Shown here: in pieces, positions 1 through 11,811 of the stretch | How the letters are laid out: each line of letters opens with the position of its first letter | How positions within the stretch are numbered: the stretch's first letter is position 1 | DNA from: Pleodorina starrii | Lineage: Eukaryota; Chlorophyta; Chlorophyceae; Chlamydomonadales; Volvocaceae | Length of the DNA stretch: 64,000 bases | NCBI GenBank assembly: GCA_030267565.1 | Contig: BRXU01000005.1 | Span: 4,281,501-4,345,500 of the forward strand | Reading direction: 5' to 3' | Notes under the pieces: model-generated | Database searches by the model: none | What the model was told of the DNA's origin: nothing | Seen by the model: only the letters and a program-made list of their open reading frames with translations | Made by a program: the position numbers and the translations under genes

Positions 1-43
1 GGTGGGAGTGTAAGCCTGGCTCCTGAGCATCTGCCCAGCTGAT

Positions 44-74
44 GGAGAGGGTGGGTGGGTGGGTGGGTGGGTGA
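44..74. repeat. GGGT tandem tract (G-quadruplex candidate)
   Basis: Consecutive GGGT units lie in the intron or upstream sequence before the first visible exon. The G-rich strand has many runs of three guanines with one-base loops, the arrangement that favours a G-quadruplex. Confidence 0.7.
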
Positions 75-313
75 GGGTTGGCTGGGGTGGGTAGGGGGGC
101 GCTGGGCTGGGCGCGGAGAGTGATGGCGGCTTGACGTGAGGATGTGTGCTTTGCGGGCTGGAGGAGGGGGCTGGAGGGGGGGCTAGGTGGCCGGGGCTAG
201 GTGGCGGGAGGGGGTGTGCGGTCTCTGGGGGATGTTGAGGTCGGGTGAAGGGGTGGGTCGGGACCGTGTGACTGACTTCGCCTCTCCCCCACTCCTCCCC
301 ACACACACCCTAG

Positions 314-3300
314 GTCCGGTCCTCCCGCGCCGCCTCCCCCCTCACTCCGGACACTGAGGCCCTGGATGGTCCCTCCCTGCTGCTGCTGGCGGCGCTGCTG
401 GTCCCCGCGGAGAGACTGAGGGCGGCACTGGACCGCACTCTGGCGCAGACCCGGACGGAGCTGATGGCATCGGTGAGGAGAGGGGGGCCGGGGGGGGGAG
501 GAGAAGCGGGGGGGGGCAGGCGGGGGTGTGGAGAGGGTGGGGGTGGGGGGGAAGAGGGAATGGAGGTGAAGCCGAAGCGGTGGGATGGAGGCGGCCTTGT
601 TGGCCTTGTTGGTGAACGGACCCGGGACTCGACAGTACGTGCCTCTGTGCAATGCGGGCCAGTTGGCTGTTGCCAGTTGGCTGTTGCCAGTTGCCAGTTG
701 GCTGTTGCCAGTTGGCTGTTGCCAGTTGGCTGTTGGCTGTTGCCAGTTGCCAGTTGGCTGTTGCCAGTTGCCAGTTGGCTGTTGGCTGTTGCCAGTTGCC
801 AGTTGGCTGTTGCCAGTTGGCTGTTGGCTGTTGGCTGTTGGCTGTTGTTGAGGACTGAGGACCGATACCGGAGGGACTGACCCGGAGGAGAGGGGAGGAC
901 GGGGCGGGTAGGCTGAGGTCAGGGAAGCGGAGAGGAGGGTGAAGCAAGCGCCGGAAAGGGGAAACGGCCATACGGGCGGAGGGATGTGTGGTGGGAAGGT
1001 GAACCGAGGAGGGAGGCGGGGGGGTTGGGGGGAGCCCACCCCTCGTCCCCGCTCAAAACCCGGGCACGCGAGGGCAGCTGTTGCATTTCGCCGGCCGCGG
1101 AGTCGTTGGTCGGTTGGTTGCGGTTGCGTTCGGTTCTGTTCGGTTGGGTTCGGTTGGTATCTGGTGGCCATCCCGCATTTGGGTTGTGTCAGGAGGCCTC
1201 GCTTCCGGAGGGCCGTGTGTGGGAGGGCGGCCGATGTCGGGAGGGCGGCCGAACGGGTCCCCTCATAAGATTTGCTCTCTTTCATTCGCTCACCTCCTGT
1301 TGCATTCCCGCTCATGCGCTCAAGCCGAACTTGCCCTCCTCCCCTCCCCCGCTCCCCCCTCTTCACCGATGGCCCACCACCGCAATCGCAACCGCAACGG
1401 CCGCCCCCACCGCGCCTTCGCCACCGCCGCCGCCGGCGCTACCGTCACCGTCACCGCCGCTGCCGTTGCCTCGGGCCTCACAATGCATTTGGCGATCGGC
1501 GATCGGAAATCGGCGATGGGCGATGGTGGTGGTGGTGGTGGCGCTCTGTCTTGTGTAGGGCCCCTACCGCGGCCGGGACGACCTGCTTCCCTCCCTGGAC
1601 CGGGGTCTGCTGCTGCTGCGGGCCAGTGCGGTCAAGAGTATAGAGATGGCGCTGTTCCGAGCCACACACGTGCAGGAGGCGAGGGCGGTGGAGGTAAGGG
1701 GGGGGGTGTACAGGGGCCCTGCGCCTTCCCCGTCTGACTGGCTGGCTGGGTTACCCCGTATGTCTGACTGACTGACCGAGCGACTGACTGACTGGCTGGC
1801 CGGGTTACCCCCGTCTGACTGACTGACTGACCGAGCGACTGACTGGCTGATCTGCAGGTGGAGCTGGGGCGGCAGAAGCAGGCTCAGCGGGCCAAGAGGG
1901 AGGAACCCAGGTGGGGGGGGTTGGATGGGGGGGGTCGGGGGTTCGGGGGGTTGGAGGGGGGGGGGGTCGGGGGGGCCATGTGATGGCCGGCTGCTGTGTG
2001 TGTTGGGGGGGAAGCGTGTGCGTGTGTGGGGCATGTGCTGTGTTGTGGTGTATGGGGGGGGGTGCGATGTAAGGCCCACCCACCTGTTATGACGCTCCTT
2101 TTCCCCTCCTTTCCCTCTCCTTCCACACACGTCTCAACCCACGCACCATAACATAACGACATCACGACATAACGTGCCGCGACCCTTCCCCTGCGCTCCT
2201 TTCCCCTTTCAGCCCAAACCCTCTCAGCCCAAACCCTCCTGGACCCCCCCCCCTTGCCCGCTTACCCCGCGCCGTCCCACTGCACCCCTCCCCCCCCCAC
2301 CATCTCCGAAATCACCCGCCCTCGCAGCGGCGTGCTCGGCATGTGGTTTCGGAGCCCCAAGTCCTCTTCCTCCGGCTCCTCCCCCTCCTCCCCCGGCTCC
2401 GAAGTCTCCTCCCGCGCCGCCAACGAGAGCCTCTACGCGGGTCAGCTGAGGGCGGAGACCCCTCCCTGGATGCCGCCGGAGGAGTGGGCGGCAGCGGTGG
2501 CGGCACCTGCGGGGCGGTCGGGGCCGCGGGGCCTGCCCGGGGGGAGGGTGGGGCTGGCGTCGTTCCGACCGCTGCCGGGGGCGGCGCTGTACAGGTGTGT
2601 ACGGATTTGGATCTGGATCCAGATTTGGATTTGGTTCTGGGCCTGGAGCTTGGGCTGGATCTCGGTGGGCGGGTGCGGGAGTGGCTTGTGCGGTGATATG
2701 GGATGGGATGGGATGGCTGACTGGCTGACCCCCACCTACCCACCCGCATTCCACCCTCCCCCCTTCCCACCACCAATCCTCTCCTGCCCCCTCCCCCCTT
2801 CCTTCTTCCTTCTTGCAAATTCACTCTTTGAATCCCCCTTACACGTGGATAACCCTCCCCCCTTTCCTTTCCCCCCCAGCTACCCCGGTCTGTCCGGCAG
2901 CGGCTCCTTCGGTTCCTCCTCCCGGTTGGCCTTCTCCCGCCTAGATGCGGCCGCCACCGACCTGATGACTAAGGCGGAGTACGAGGTGCCCGCGGGTGAG
3001 GAGAGGGAGGGAGGGGGGGAGGGGGGAGGGGGGAAGGACAGGGGGGAAGAGGCAGCGGGAGAGGAAGGGTATGGGGGTAGGAGTAGGGGTAGGGGTAGGG
3101 GTGAGGAGACGAACCCGCAGCAAACGGGGAGGGGGAGCGGGGTTATGAGAGGGTGTGAAAATGCTCCAGGCCACCAGCTTCAGTGCACACGCCCTCCCCA
3201 CCGCGCCCTCCTCTCTTCCCCCTCCACCGAACTGCACTCCCCTCCCTCCTCCCCCCTTTCCCCCCCTCCTCTACTCCCCCCTCGCCCCCCCCTCCCCCCC

Positions 3301-6300
3301 CCCCCCAGCCGCTCTGTCCACCTTCGCCCGCCTGCACCGCACCGCCCTCCTGGACCTCCTCACAGCCTGGCAGTGGCAGCACCGGGCAGCAGCAGCAGCG
3401 GAGGCGGAGGGGCAGGGGGAGGCGGAGAAGGCGGCGGAGAGGACAGGGGCTGCCGGCGGAGTCAAGGGCGGATTGAGGGGCGGAGTGGTGAGGGGCTTCT
3501 ATCAGCCGAGCTGTTCGCATGCCACCAGCCTCAGACCTCCGGGGCCGCTGCAGGTACGGGGGGTAAAAGAAAACGGCCCGGGATGAGAGAACGCAACGCA
3601 GTTACCTGGGATGTTACCTGAGGGGAGGGGTGAGGTGAGGTGGGGTGGGGGGTAAGGTGAGGTGGGCTGGGCTGGGGTGAGGGGGGCCGCAGCGGAGGGG
3701 GGGGCTAGGAGCCGTAGCGCTCCACCCCTCCCTCCCTCCCTCCCTCCCCCGAGTCTCAATGCGGTCCCCACCCCCCCTCGGCTTTGTCCATTCCTTACCT
3801 GCTACTTGGGTTGTTGGGACCCCCCGGTGGAGGGCTCGCCGCTGGGCCCTCCACCTTCCACCTCCCCACTCCTTCCCCTCTCCCAACCCCTCCCCCGGCG
3901 CTGCCCCGTCCCCGCCCCCATCTCCCGCCCCCTCATTGTTATATGAAAGAGCACTCCCTGACCCCCCTCTCTTACATATTACATACCGTACCTACGCATA
4001 CACATACATACATACATACATGCACACGTTCCATTGCCGCAGCCCACTCTCGCCCTGAACCCCAACCCACCCCAACCCAACCCAACCCCCGGGTGGGCTG
4101 CAGGTCGCTCGACGCACCCGTCTGCGAGTGAGCCCGGGTCCCGAGTTGGACTCATTGCGGGCCGTGGCTCGGTCCCGGGGGGCGGAGCTGCTGGGGGTGG
4201 TGCACCCGCTGGCTAGGAAACAGGTGGGGGTGGGGGGTTGGGTGTGTGGATGGGGTGTGTGGATGGGTGTGTGGATGGGTGGGCTGGGGGGTGGGGTGGG
4301 GGTGCGGGTGCGGGGGTGGGGGTGGGGTGGGGGGCATGTTTCGGTGTGTGTAGGTGGGGGTGGGTGGGGTGGGGAAAGGGTTGTGTGTGCGCGAGGTGTT
4401 GACAGTGCCATGTCTCGTCATGCGTACCGATACCACGGCACACCTCTCTCTCCCCCCGCCTCCGCCTCCGGGAGCATATCACTCCCTGACCCCCCGCCTC
4501 CGCCTCCGTCGCTGGGCTGGAAGGAATTAATTTTGAAAGTCGCGCATCCTGGCCCACGGGGTCTTTGGCATGGCGAAAACACCCTGGACATGGTAAAATG
4601 GAGGTAATCCTGCAAGTGTAGCCATCGGACTTCTCTGCCAGTGTTGAATTCCCTCCCGGAAGGCGGTTTGGGGTGAGGGGAGGGCGTGTGGGTACGCTCG
4701 GCTGCCCCCCACATGACCCAGGAATTATTTTTTAAACTCGCGAACCCCTCAACAGAAATATTTAAATCTGCGCGACTTTGCAAGATTTTCAAAAATTTAT
4801 TTAATATATAGCGACGATCCCTTGGAGGTACGGTAACCAACCAGCGCTGTGTCTGTCAGCCTGCCGGCTCTCGTCCCTGCTACCCTGCTCGTGTCACCCA
4901 CCCGCTTGCTTTTGCCCGTACCCGTACCCGTACTGTTGTGATGACCTCAATACGTACCACCCCCAAACACGCACCCGGACCCCGACCGCACAGGTGGTGA
5001 GCCAGGGCGAGTGGGAGTACTGGCGGGACGCGTACCGGCTGTGGGAGCGCTTCGCCCCCATGCCGCCCGCCTGCCGTACATCCTCCCTGTCGCTCGTCCT
5101 GACGCCGGAGCAGGTGCCGTACGTCGGCCTCCTGGAGGCGGAGGCCGCCGGCCGTGCCGCCGCCGCCAGCGTTGCCGTACCGCCGTCGCCAGCCGCCGCC
5201 GCCGCCGCTGACGACCTTAACTCCCTCACCTCAATGAGCTCACTGGACTTTGACGACGCGCCGCTCCCCGCGGGCCTTATGACTCCAGGGAGCGCCGGCA
5301 GCGGCGGCAGCAGTACTTCTGGCAGCAGCTCCGGAGCTAGCAGCAGCGGCAGCAGCAGCTCCAAGCCCGGGAATGCTGCTACGGCAACGACCGTTGATAC
5401 GGAGACTACCGTACAGATTGCCGTACCGCCGGACGAGCTGCGGCGGTTCATGATGGTGCTGCTGGAACTGCTGCCGAGCCACGTGGGGGAGCGGGCGGGG
5501 GCGGCGGCGGCGGGGGTGGAGGGCAGTTCGGTGGCGGCGCCGCCGCCGCCGCCGAGCGGCGGTCCGGCGCCGTCGGCGCCGTCGGCGGCGGCGCCGGGCG
5601 AGTGGATGCCGGCGGATGCCACGACGCTTCAGATCCGTTACTGCCCCGTCGGCGCCGCTGGGCCGCTGGATTCCGCCGCCACCGCTGCCGCCGCCGCCGC
5701 CGCACCTCCCTCCACCTCCGCCGCCGCTGCCGCCGCCGCCGCCAGCCCTAGCCTCCCGGAGGAGCGCCAGCCCAGTTGCTATGAGCTGCGCTGGGCGCTG
5801 GGGTCCGCGACGGTGACCACGGCACCGTCGGGACCCTCCGCCGCCGCCGCCTACTCCAGGGTAAGCATCCCGCCGTCGGGGGCGGCGGCGGCGCCGCCGC
5901 CGCCGCCAACGGCGGCGGCGCCGTCAGCGTCGGCCGTCCGCTGGTGCGCCCCCATGCGTCTGACTCAGGCGCACCTCCTGTCGCTCGTCAACATCTTTAC
6001 GGACATGGCGCAGAAGCTGCCGGAGCTGTACGGCATCCAGCCGCAGCGCCTTGTCGTACCGACGCTTTCGCCGCTGGAGCGCCTGGCGTCGGCGGCGCAG
6101 GCCGTCGCCGGCAGCGTGGTGCGCGCCGTCGGCCTGCTGGCGCTGCTGGCGCTGCCGCTGGCGGCGGCACTCAAGGCCGGCGGAGGCGACCTCAATGCCA
6201 TGATGGCCAGGGCGGCGCTCGGCGGCGGCGGAGCCGCCGCCGCCACCGCCGCTGCCGTACGGAGCGCCGAGCTGCCGCGGCGCGGCGCAGCCGCGCCGGC

Positions 6301-9300
6301 GGCGGCGGCGGCTGCCGCCGCCGCTGCCCCTGCCGCCGCCGTACCGGCGGCGGAGCTGGCGGCGCTGTGTCACCTCGTGGCGGCGCCGCTGGAGGGACGG
6401 CTCTGGTTGGAGGTCAGCGGCACGGTCGCCGCCGGCAGCGTCACGGGTGTGCTGCCGCGCTGGCTGGAGGCCGCCGGCCTCGATCTCGGCGGCGGCGGCG
6501 GAGCCGCCTCCGCCGCTGCCGCCGCCGCGTCCTGGCCTGACTTCCAGTTGGTTGTGGAGAGGGGCAGTGGGGCGGTGTTGGGCTGTCGGCCGGTCAACGC
6601 CGCCGGGCGGGCGATGATGGCGGAGATGCCGCTGGCGGCGGCGCTGCGGGGACCGGCGGCGGAGCGGGCGGTGGAGAGGCACCTGGCGGAGGGGCTGACC
6701 GGGGAGCGGATAGAGCGGGGCGCGGCCACACCGGGTAGGAGGACGGGTAGCGGCAGGGAGGGAAGGGAGGGGACCAGTTGACTCGTGGGTGGGGGGGATG
6801 GATCTTTTGGAAGAAAAAAGAAAACAATACCGGCTTGGCGGTTTGCTCGTCTCATGCGTTCATGACATGGCATGGCGGGGCCTTCACTCTCACAGGGGCC
6901 AGCGAGAGGACCGCGGCGCTTGGAACCCCACACATGACACATGACACATCATGACCCCTGCATCCACCCCTCGTTGTTGTTGTCGTACTCGCAGGCCGCT
7001 TCGATGTGCCGTACAGGGCGGCCAGGTTCAAGCAGCTCCCGACAGCAGCAGCAGCAGGCGGCACCTCCTTGCCGCCACAGCAGCAGCAGCCAGAGGCGGA
7101 AGCGGGGGCGGGGGCGGCGCTCCCTGGAGCAACGGCCGCACCCGGGGCCACCGTCGAGTCGACCCAGCAGCTGCAACAACCGCAGCAGCAGCAGGGCCAG
7201 GAGGAGGTATCCTCAGCGGCGGCGTCGCCGTCGGCCTCGTTGTCAGCCGCGTCGGGGCCGGTCATGGACGGCCCTGCACCGGAGGCGATGGCGACGGCGG
7301 AGGCGGAGGCCCTTTTCCCCTCCTCCTCCGCCGCCGCCGCCGCCGCTGCCGCCTCCGACTCCGCCTGTGCCGCTTCGGGGATGTCAGTCCCCGCAGAGGC
7401 GGAGGCCGGCGGCAGTGGTACGGCAACGGCGACAGCGGCGCCGACGGCAGCATCATTATCACCAGCAGCAGTTTCAGCATCCGCGGCGGCAGCTGCTGCC
7501 TCAGCCTCGCCTCGGGCGCCGCCAGGGGTTGTCGTACTCATGTTGGAGCTGCGACCCTCCCTGGACCCGGCTCGCCACGTGGTGCAGGGCAAGGGAGGAA
7601 AGCAGCAGGTACGATATACGAGTGTACGGCATGCATGCCGTCTCGCTGTTTTAGTTGTTGTGCCATCCTATCATTCTCGGGGGAGTTAGGGTTGGTGTCG
7701 GAGGTGGTGGATGGGGAAGGGGGGCTGAGTGTTCGGGCTTAGTGGCCGGAAGGCGGGGAGCAGGGATTGAGAGGGACGGAGGGACGGAAGGGGAGGGACG
7801 GAAGGAGGGAGGGAGGGAGGGAGGGAGGGGTGGGGGTCCGGATCTGCACGGGGTCGGTGGGTTATTGATCTCCATTGCGACACTGTTTTCGCTGCGACGC
7901 GCTGCTGGCGTTCCGCTGAGCTGAGCTGAGCTGATGTCTCCTGGTGTGTGTGTATGTCTCGCGTGTGTGTGTATGTGGTTGCGTCTCCTGCGCCCTGCCG
8001 CTCCTCTCCAGGTCCCTCCAATCCGATCCGGATCGGTTCGGTTTGGATCCGATCGCTGATTTCCGATTTCCGTTTGGGGGGCAGGACGCAGCGGATCTTG
8101 ACCGATTTATTTATTTATTTATTGATTGGGTGATTACGGTAACCTCCGCTTTCTTCTCATCTCTTCTTTTGACCCCCTATGTTCCGCTATGTTCCGCTAT
8201 GTTCCGTCCTTCCGGTCTCTAATCCCCCATATATATACCCTCCTGACCTCCCCCTCGCATAATCCCTCATAATCCCTCATAATCTCTCATATCCTCGCAT
8301 GACCTCGCATGACCCCTCATAACCTCTCCCACCGCACCGCTCCGCCCGCCCCGTTCCGCCCACGCGCAGCGCGAGTACGCCCAGGCCGACGTAATCGTAC
8401 GACCCTGGTACGACAGCGACTCGCTCCGGTGCTGGCTGGAGGGCGGCGTGCAGCTGCCCTCCCTGGAGACGGAGATGGACGCCGGACTACTCGCGGAAGA
8501 GGAGGACGAGCGTACGGCATTCCAGCAGGCGTACGAGCGCCTGACGGGCCGAGCGGCAGCGACGACAGTGGGCGAAGTGTCGTACGGGTCCCGCCAAGGC
8601 GGTGGCGGTGGCGGCGACGCGGCGGGTGCGGGTGCGGCGGGGGCGGCGGCAGCGCCAGCCGTTGCACCTGACAACGCCGGGTCGTCGGGATCTGTCAGTG
8701 GTCGGATTCTGAGGCCACAAGAGCTTTCGGAGGAGCAGCGGCAGGTGGGGGGTAGGGATGGGGGTAAGGTTGGGGTAGGCTTGGTTGGGTTGGGGTAGGG
8801 TGGAGGTAGGGAGGGAGTAAGGTGGGGGTAGGGTGGGGGCAGGAGTGGAAAGCCGCATAGCTCCAAGGCACACACACACACACATACACACACGCACGCA
8901 CGCCTGGATATGCGTGGAGGAGCAGCGGCACGTGCGACCTCGTGTGAGTTTCGGTGTGTATACGTTGGTGGGGTTGGTGGGGTTGGTGGGGTGGGGATCG
9001 GGTCGGGTCGGGTCGGGTCGGGTCGGGTCACACAGGAATGGAAGCTCCTGGCGCGGCCCCTGGCCTACCCCCGGCGTACTGTCTCCTAGGGTTTCAAAGA
9101 ACCCGGCCCTGCCCCAACCGGTTGTGTTTGCGGTTGAACGCTGAGTGGCGCAATGGGTGGCCCTTATTCACAATGTCGCCTCCGTTGCACCGCTGCGATC
9201 TCATCTACATTGGCGCCTCCCGCTGACATCGGCGTTTGCGGTGTGCCTACATATGTGCCGTCTTTGCCGTGTACCCGTACTCATGTACCGCATGTCATGT

Positions 9301-9490
9301 CCTCCTCCGTACACGTGTACCGCAGGAGGCGCTGCAGCGGTTGCTCCTCTGGATGGGCGGAGTGCCGGAAAGCAATGTGCGGATCGCGGCGGCGCCGGAC
9401 AGTGCGGGAGGCGCTGCGGGGGCGGGGGCGGCAGCCGGCGGAGGCGGAGGGGCCGGGGGCGGAGGGGGCATTGCAGCCGGCGGGCGGTGA
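314..9490 (+). CDS. Large Ala/Gly-rich protein of unknown function, 5' partial
   Basis: I do not recognise this family. Eleven exons join in consistent phase: 314-472, 1559-1693, 1858-1910, 2328-2594, 2880-2995, 3309-3553, 4104-4223, 4994-6734, 6995-7608, 8370-8744 and 9326-9490, with GT donors and AG acceptors throughout. They give 3,990 nt, or 1,329 residues plus a TGA stop. The first visible exon is internal, so the N-terminus lies upstream of the window. Conserved-looking, non-repetitive stretches include LLLLAALLVPAERLRAALD, GEWEYWRDAYRLWERFAP, MRLTQAHLLSLVNIFTDMAQ and YAQADVIVRPWYDSDSLRCW; between them are long Ala, Gly, Pro and Gln runs. One hydrophobic segment near residue 740 (VGLLALLALPLAAAL) might be a membrane helix or a buried helix. 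The low-complexity runs match volvocine codon style. The exon model is strong because every junction keeps frame; the function is open. Confidence 0.75.
661..846. repeat. Minisatellite of TTGGCTG / TTGCCAG units
   Basis: Seven-base units TTGGCTG and TTGCCAG alternate in irregular order for about 185 bp inside an intron of the large Ala-rich gene. All frames stay open over it, giving spurious Leu/Val/Ala-rich ORFs. Confidence 0.9.
4515..4830. other. AT-rich island with imperfect inverted repeat in an intron
   Basis: This AT-rich stretch sits inside an otherwise GC-rich intron (4224-4993). Its left part (about 4522-4550, containing AAAGTCGCGCATCC) is roughly repeated inverted near 4765-4800 (TCTGCGCGACTTTGCAAG). 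That suggests a degraded inverted-repeat transposon, but I see no clear target duplication. Confidence 0.4.
8999..9029. repeat. GGGTC pentanucleotide array
   Basis: About six copies of GGGTC lie in the last intron of the large Ala-rich gene. The complementary sequence (CCCGA)n recurs at 9617-9662, so the two arrays form an inverted pair bracketing the final exon. Confidence 0.85.
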
Positions 9491-9504
9491 GCAGCGGTCC
9501 ATGG

Positions 9505-9537
<33 letters not shown>

Positions 9538-11253
9538 GGGGCCACCCCGTCTGCCGCCCGAAGTTGGCGCATCCAAACAGCCAACCACCTACCTGAGGAT
9601 ATATGGGACCTGACCTGAGCCGACCCGTCCCGACCCGACCCGACCCGACCCGACCCGACCCGGGCGACTACTGGCATCAACAAAAGACTGTCGATGGGGG
9701 CATTGATCACAGTAATCACAGGGATGCAAACATCGAAAGCGCTGCTTCGCCTCCGTGGGCCTCGCCTTAGTTGGGCGGCTGTGCGAATGTATGTATGTAT
9801 GTATGTGCGTGTGCGCGTGCGTGTACATGACTGCGGCTGTCAGTGGACATCAAGCGGGGTGGCATGCGGGGGGGGGGGGCGGCTCGGAGTGGGTGTCCGG
9901 GTCGGTGGGTCGGTCTTGCCCACAGATCTCTCTCTTCCTGGTGGCCCGATGTGGTGCGGTGCGGTGGAGGCGGGGGATGTGGTGGGTGGACCGCCGTTGC
10001 GTGGTACCAAGGGGGGGGGGGTATTACGGGGGCTGGGGCAGGACCCGGTTTGCTGCGGTGGGGTGCGGCGCATGTACAGCTTCTTGTACCGCTACGTGTA
10101 CCGCTTGTTGCGTGATTGCCATGTCGAGTCGCGTCGCGTCGAGCCTGCAGCGGTGGGTGCGGTGCGGTGCGGTACAAACGGACACAGCAGAGCGTGTGCT
10201 GCGGGGCGCAAGTCGGCGCCGGGGTGAGCTCCTGGGGGGGGGGCCTCCCCCTGGCGGGTGGCATCTTGACGACGGCTTATCTACGGAACAGCCCACATCA
10301 CATCACATCACATGTCCCGGGCTGCATTGGACCCCCGGCCTCAGATTCAGACTTGTGCAGGCGGGTGGGGCAGTGCGGGACCAGCGCCGGTGTGCAGAGA
10401 GGGGCAATAAAGCCGAGCGGGCAGCGGAGCAGCGTGCCTTTGGCGTTTTGGGCGTTAAGGGCAGAGTGCCTTTCGGAGCCGCTGACGTGTTGACATGCTC
10501 CTGGTAAAACCTGCGCCTTGTGAAGCATGCTGCCGCATTGGCAGCATATCGGCATTTCAAACGGCCCCCCCCCCGTGAAGTAGATGCGAGATTGTCTCCT
10601 TTGGCGGTGGTGGCGGTGGTGGTGGGGGGGGGGAGGGGGGTTGCTGGCTTGTGGGCGGCGTGCGGGGCTGGACGGAGGTGGACGTCTCCGCGGCTGGGGC
10701 CCTTGCATTGGGCATTGGGAGGGTGCCAAAGGCGGGAAGGGGTCGAGGGAGGGAGGGTTTCGCCGGACCGGGTAACGGACCGCGTCGACAGACCCAGCTT
10801 CTGCCGTGCGGGTGGGTTGTTCGGGACTCGGTCCCTCCAGGGTTCACGAACCCGGGTAGGTAGACTCCCTCACTCCCTTCCACCCCGCGAGACCCCTTCC
10901 GCCCCTTCGGGACGCGTCGCAGGCGCGTCCCGATAGCTAGGTAGCTAGATACCGGTAGAAATGTAGGCGGGCGGGCGGGCGGACTCGTTCGGACAGCAGC
11001 CAGGCGGGGGCCCGGGGTTGTGGTTGTGGGAAGTGTGTGGCGTGGGCGATGCCGTACCGACCCGTGCTGTCTGACACGCACGCACGCACGCATGCCGGCA
11101 TGCGCAGAAGAGGCAACAGCACGTTCCCCCCCAGGACGAACGTACAGTACCGTACCGTACTGAGCTCTTTCGTCGAAATGTTTGTGGTCACGCCCTACCC
11201 TACCCTAATTCGGATATGGGCGCAATCAGCGGCAATAACCACCACAATAACAA
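9491..11253. other. Intergenic stretch, no gene seen
   Basis: This holds a CTG run (about 9505-9536), the CCCGA array (9617-9662), short ATGT and GTAC-rich tracts, and otherwise GC-rich sequence without a coding frame I can support. Confidence 0.6.
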
Positions 11254-11811
11254 CAGTGCGAGCAGGCCCCCTGGGACGTGATCGCCCTAGCGGCGCTGTC
11301 CGCCATGGAAGTTGGAAGGTGCTGCCTTCGAGCAGCAACCCGAAGGCAGGGGCGGGATGGGGCCGCAGCAGCGACGGGGCAGCAGCAGCAACAGCAGCAG
11401 CAACAGGCGCAGCCCCAGCCAGAGCAGCCCCAGCGACAGGGACCGCGCCAGCGGGCCATCACTGACTTCTTCGTCCGGGAGGGAGGGGCAACACAGCAGG
11501 AGGGACCCGCGCTGAACGCCCCCGCGGGTGAATCACCGACGCAGGAAGCAGGGGCCGGAGAGGTGGCGGCGGGGGAAGCGGCGGCGGCAGCAGTAGGGGC
11601 AGCAGCGGCAGCAGCGCGGGGTGCAGCCGAAGCCTCGCCGCTGGACCGGGCGCGCGCCCGCGCGGTGACGGACTTCTGGGCGCGCTTGCGCTCGTTCGCG
11701 GCGCTGGAGATCCCCCGGCACGGCTGGGACAGAGTGGGGCCGCAACACCCCATCCTAGCGGTCGTTGAGGAGCGAATGCGGTGCGCAGCCCCGGTGGAGA
11801 TCACGGCCTAA
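11254..11811 (+). pseudogene. LINE ORF2 C-terminal fragment (divergent copy)
   Basis: The translated end matches the C-terminus of the reverse transcriptase on the minus strand at 19910-22324. Here WDVIALAALSAME corresponds to WDVICLAALTAME there; ARARAVTDFWARLRSFAALE corresponds to ARAALEFWQRVRGFAKLD; and GWDRVGPQHPILAVVEE corresponds to GWEGVGPDHPILAVVNG. A poly-Gln and Ala-rich insertion separates the two blocks in this copy. Reverse transcriptase and upstream domains are absent, as expected of a 5'-truncated insertion. Protein divergence is clear, so this is another subfamily or an old copy. Reading runs from about 11254 to the TAA at 11809-11811. Confidence 0.75.

Noticed and set aside
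464..880. Leu/Val/Ala-rich ORFs across the GTTGCC minisatellite
   Set aside because: Pure repeat translation inside an intron of the large gene.
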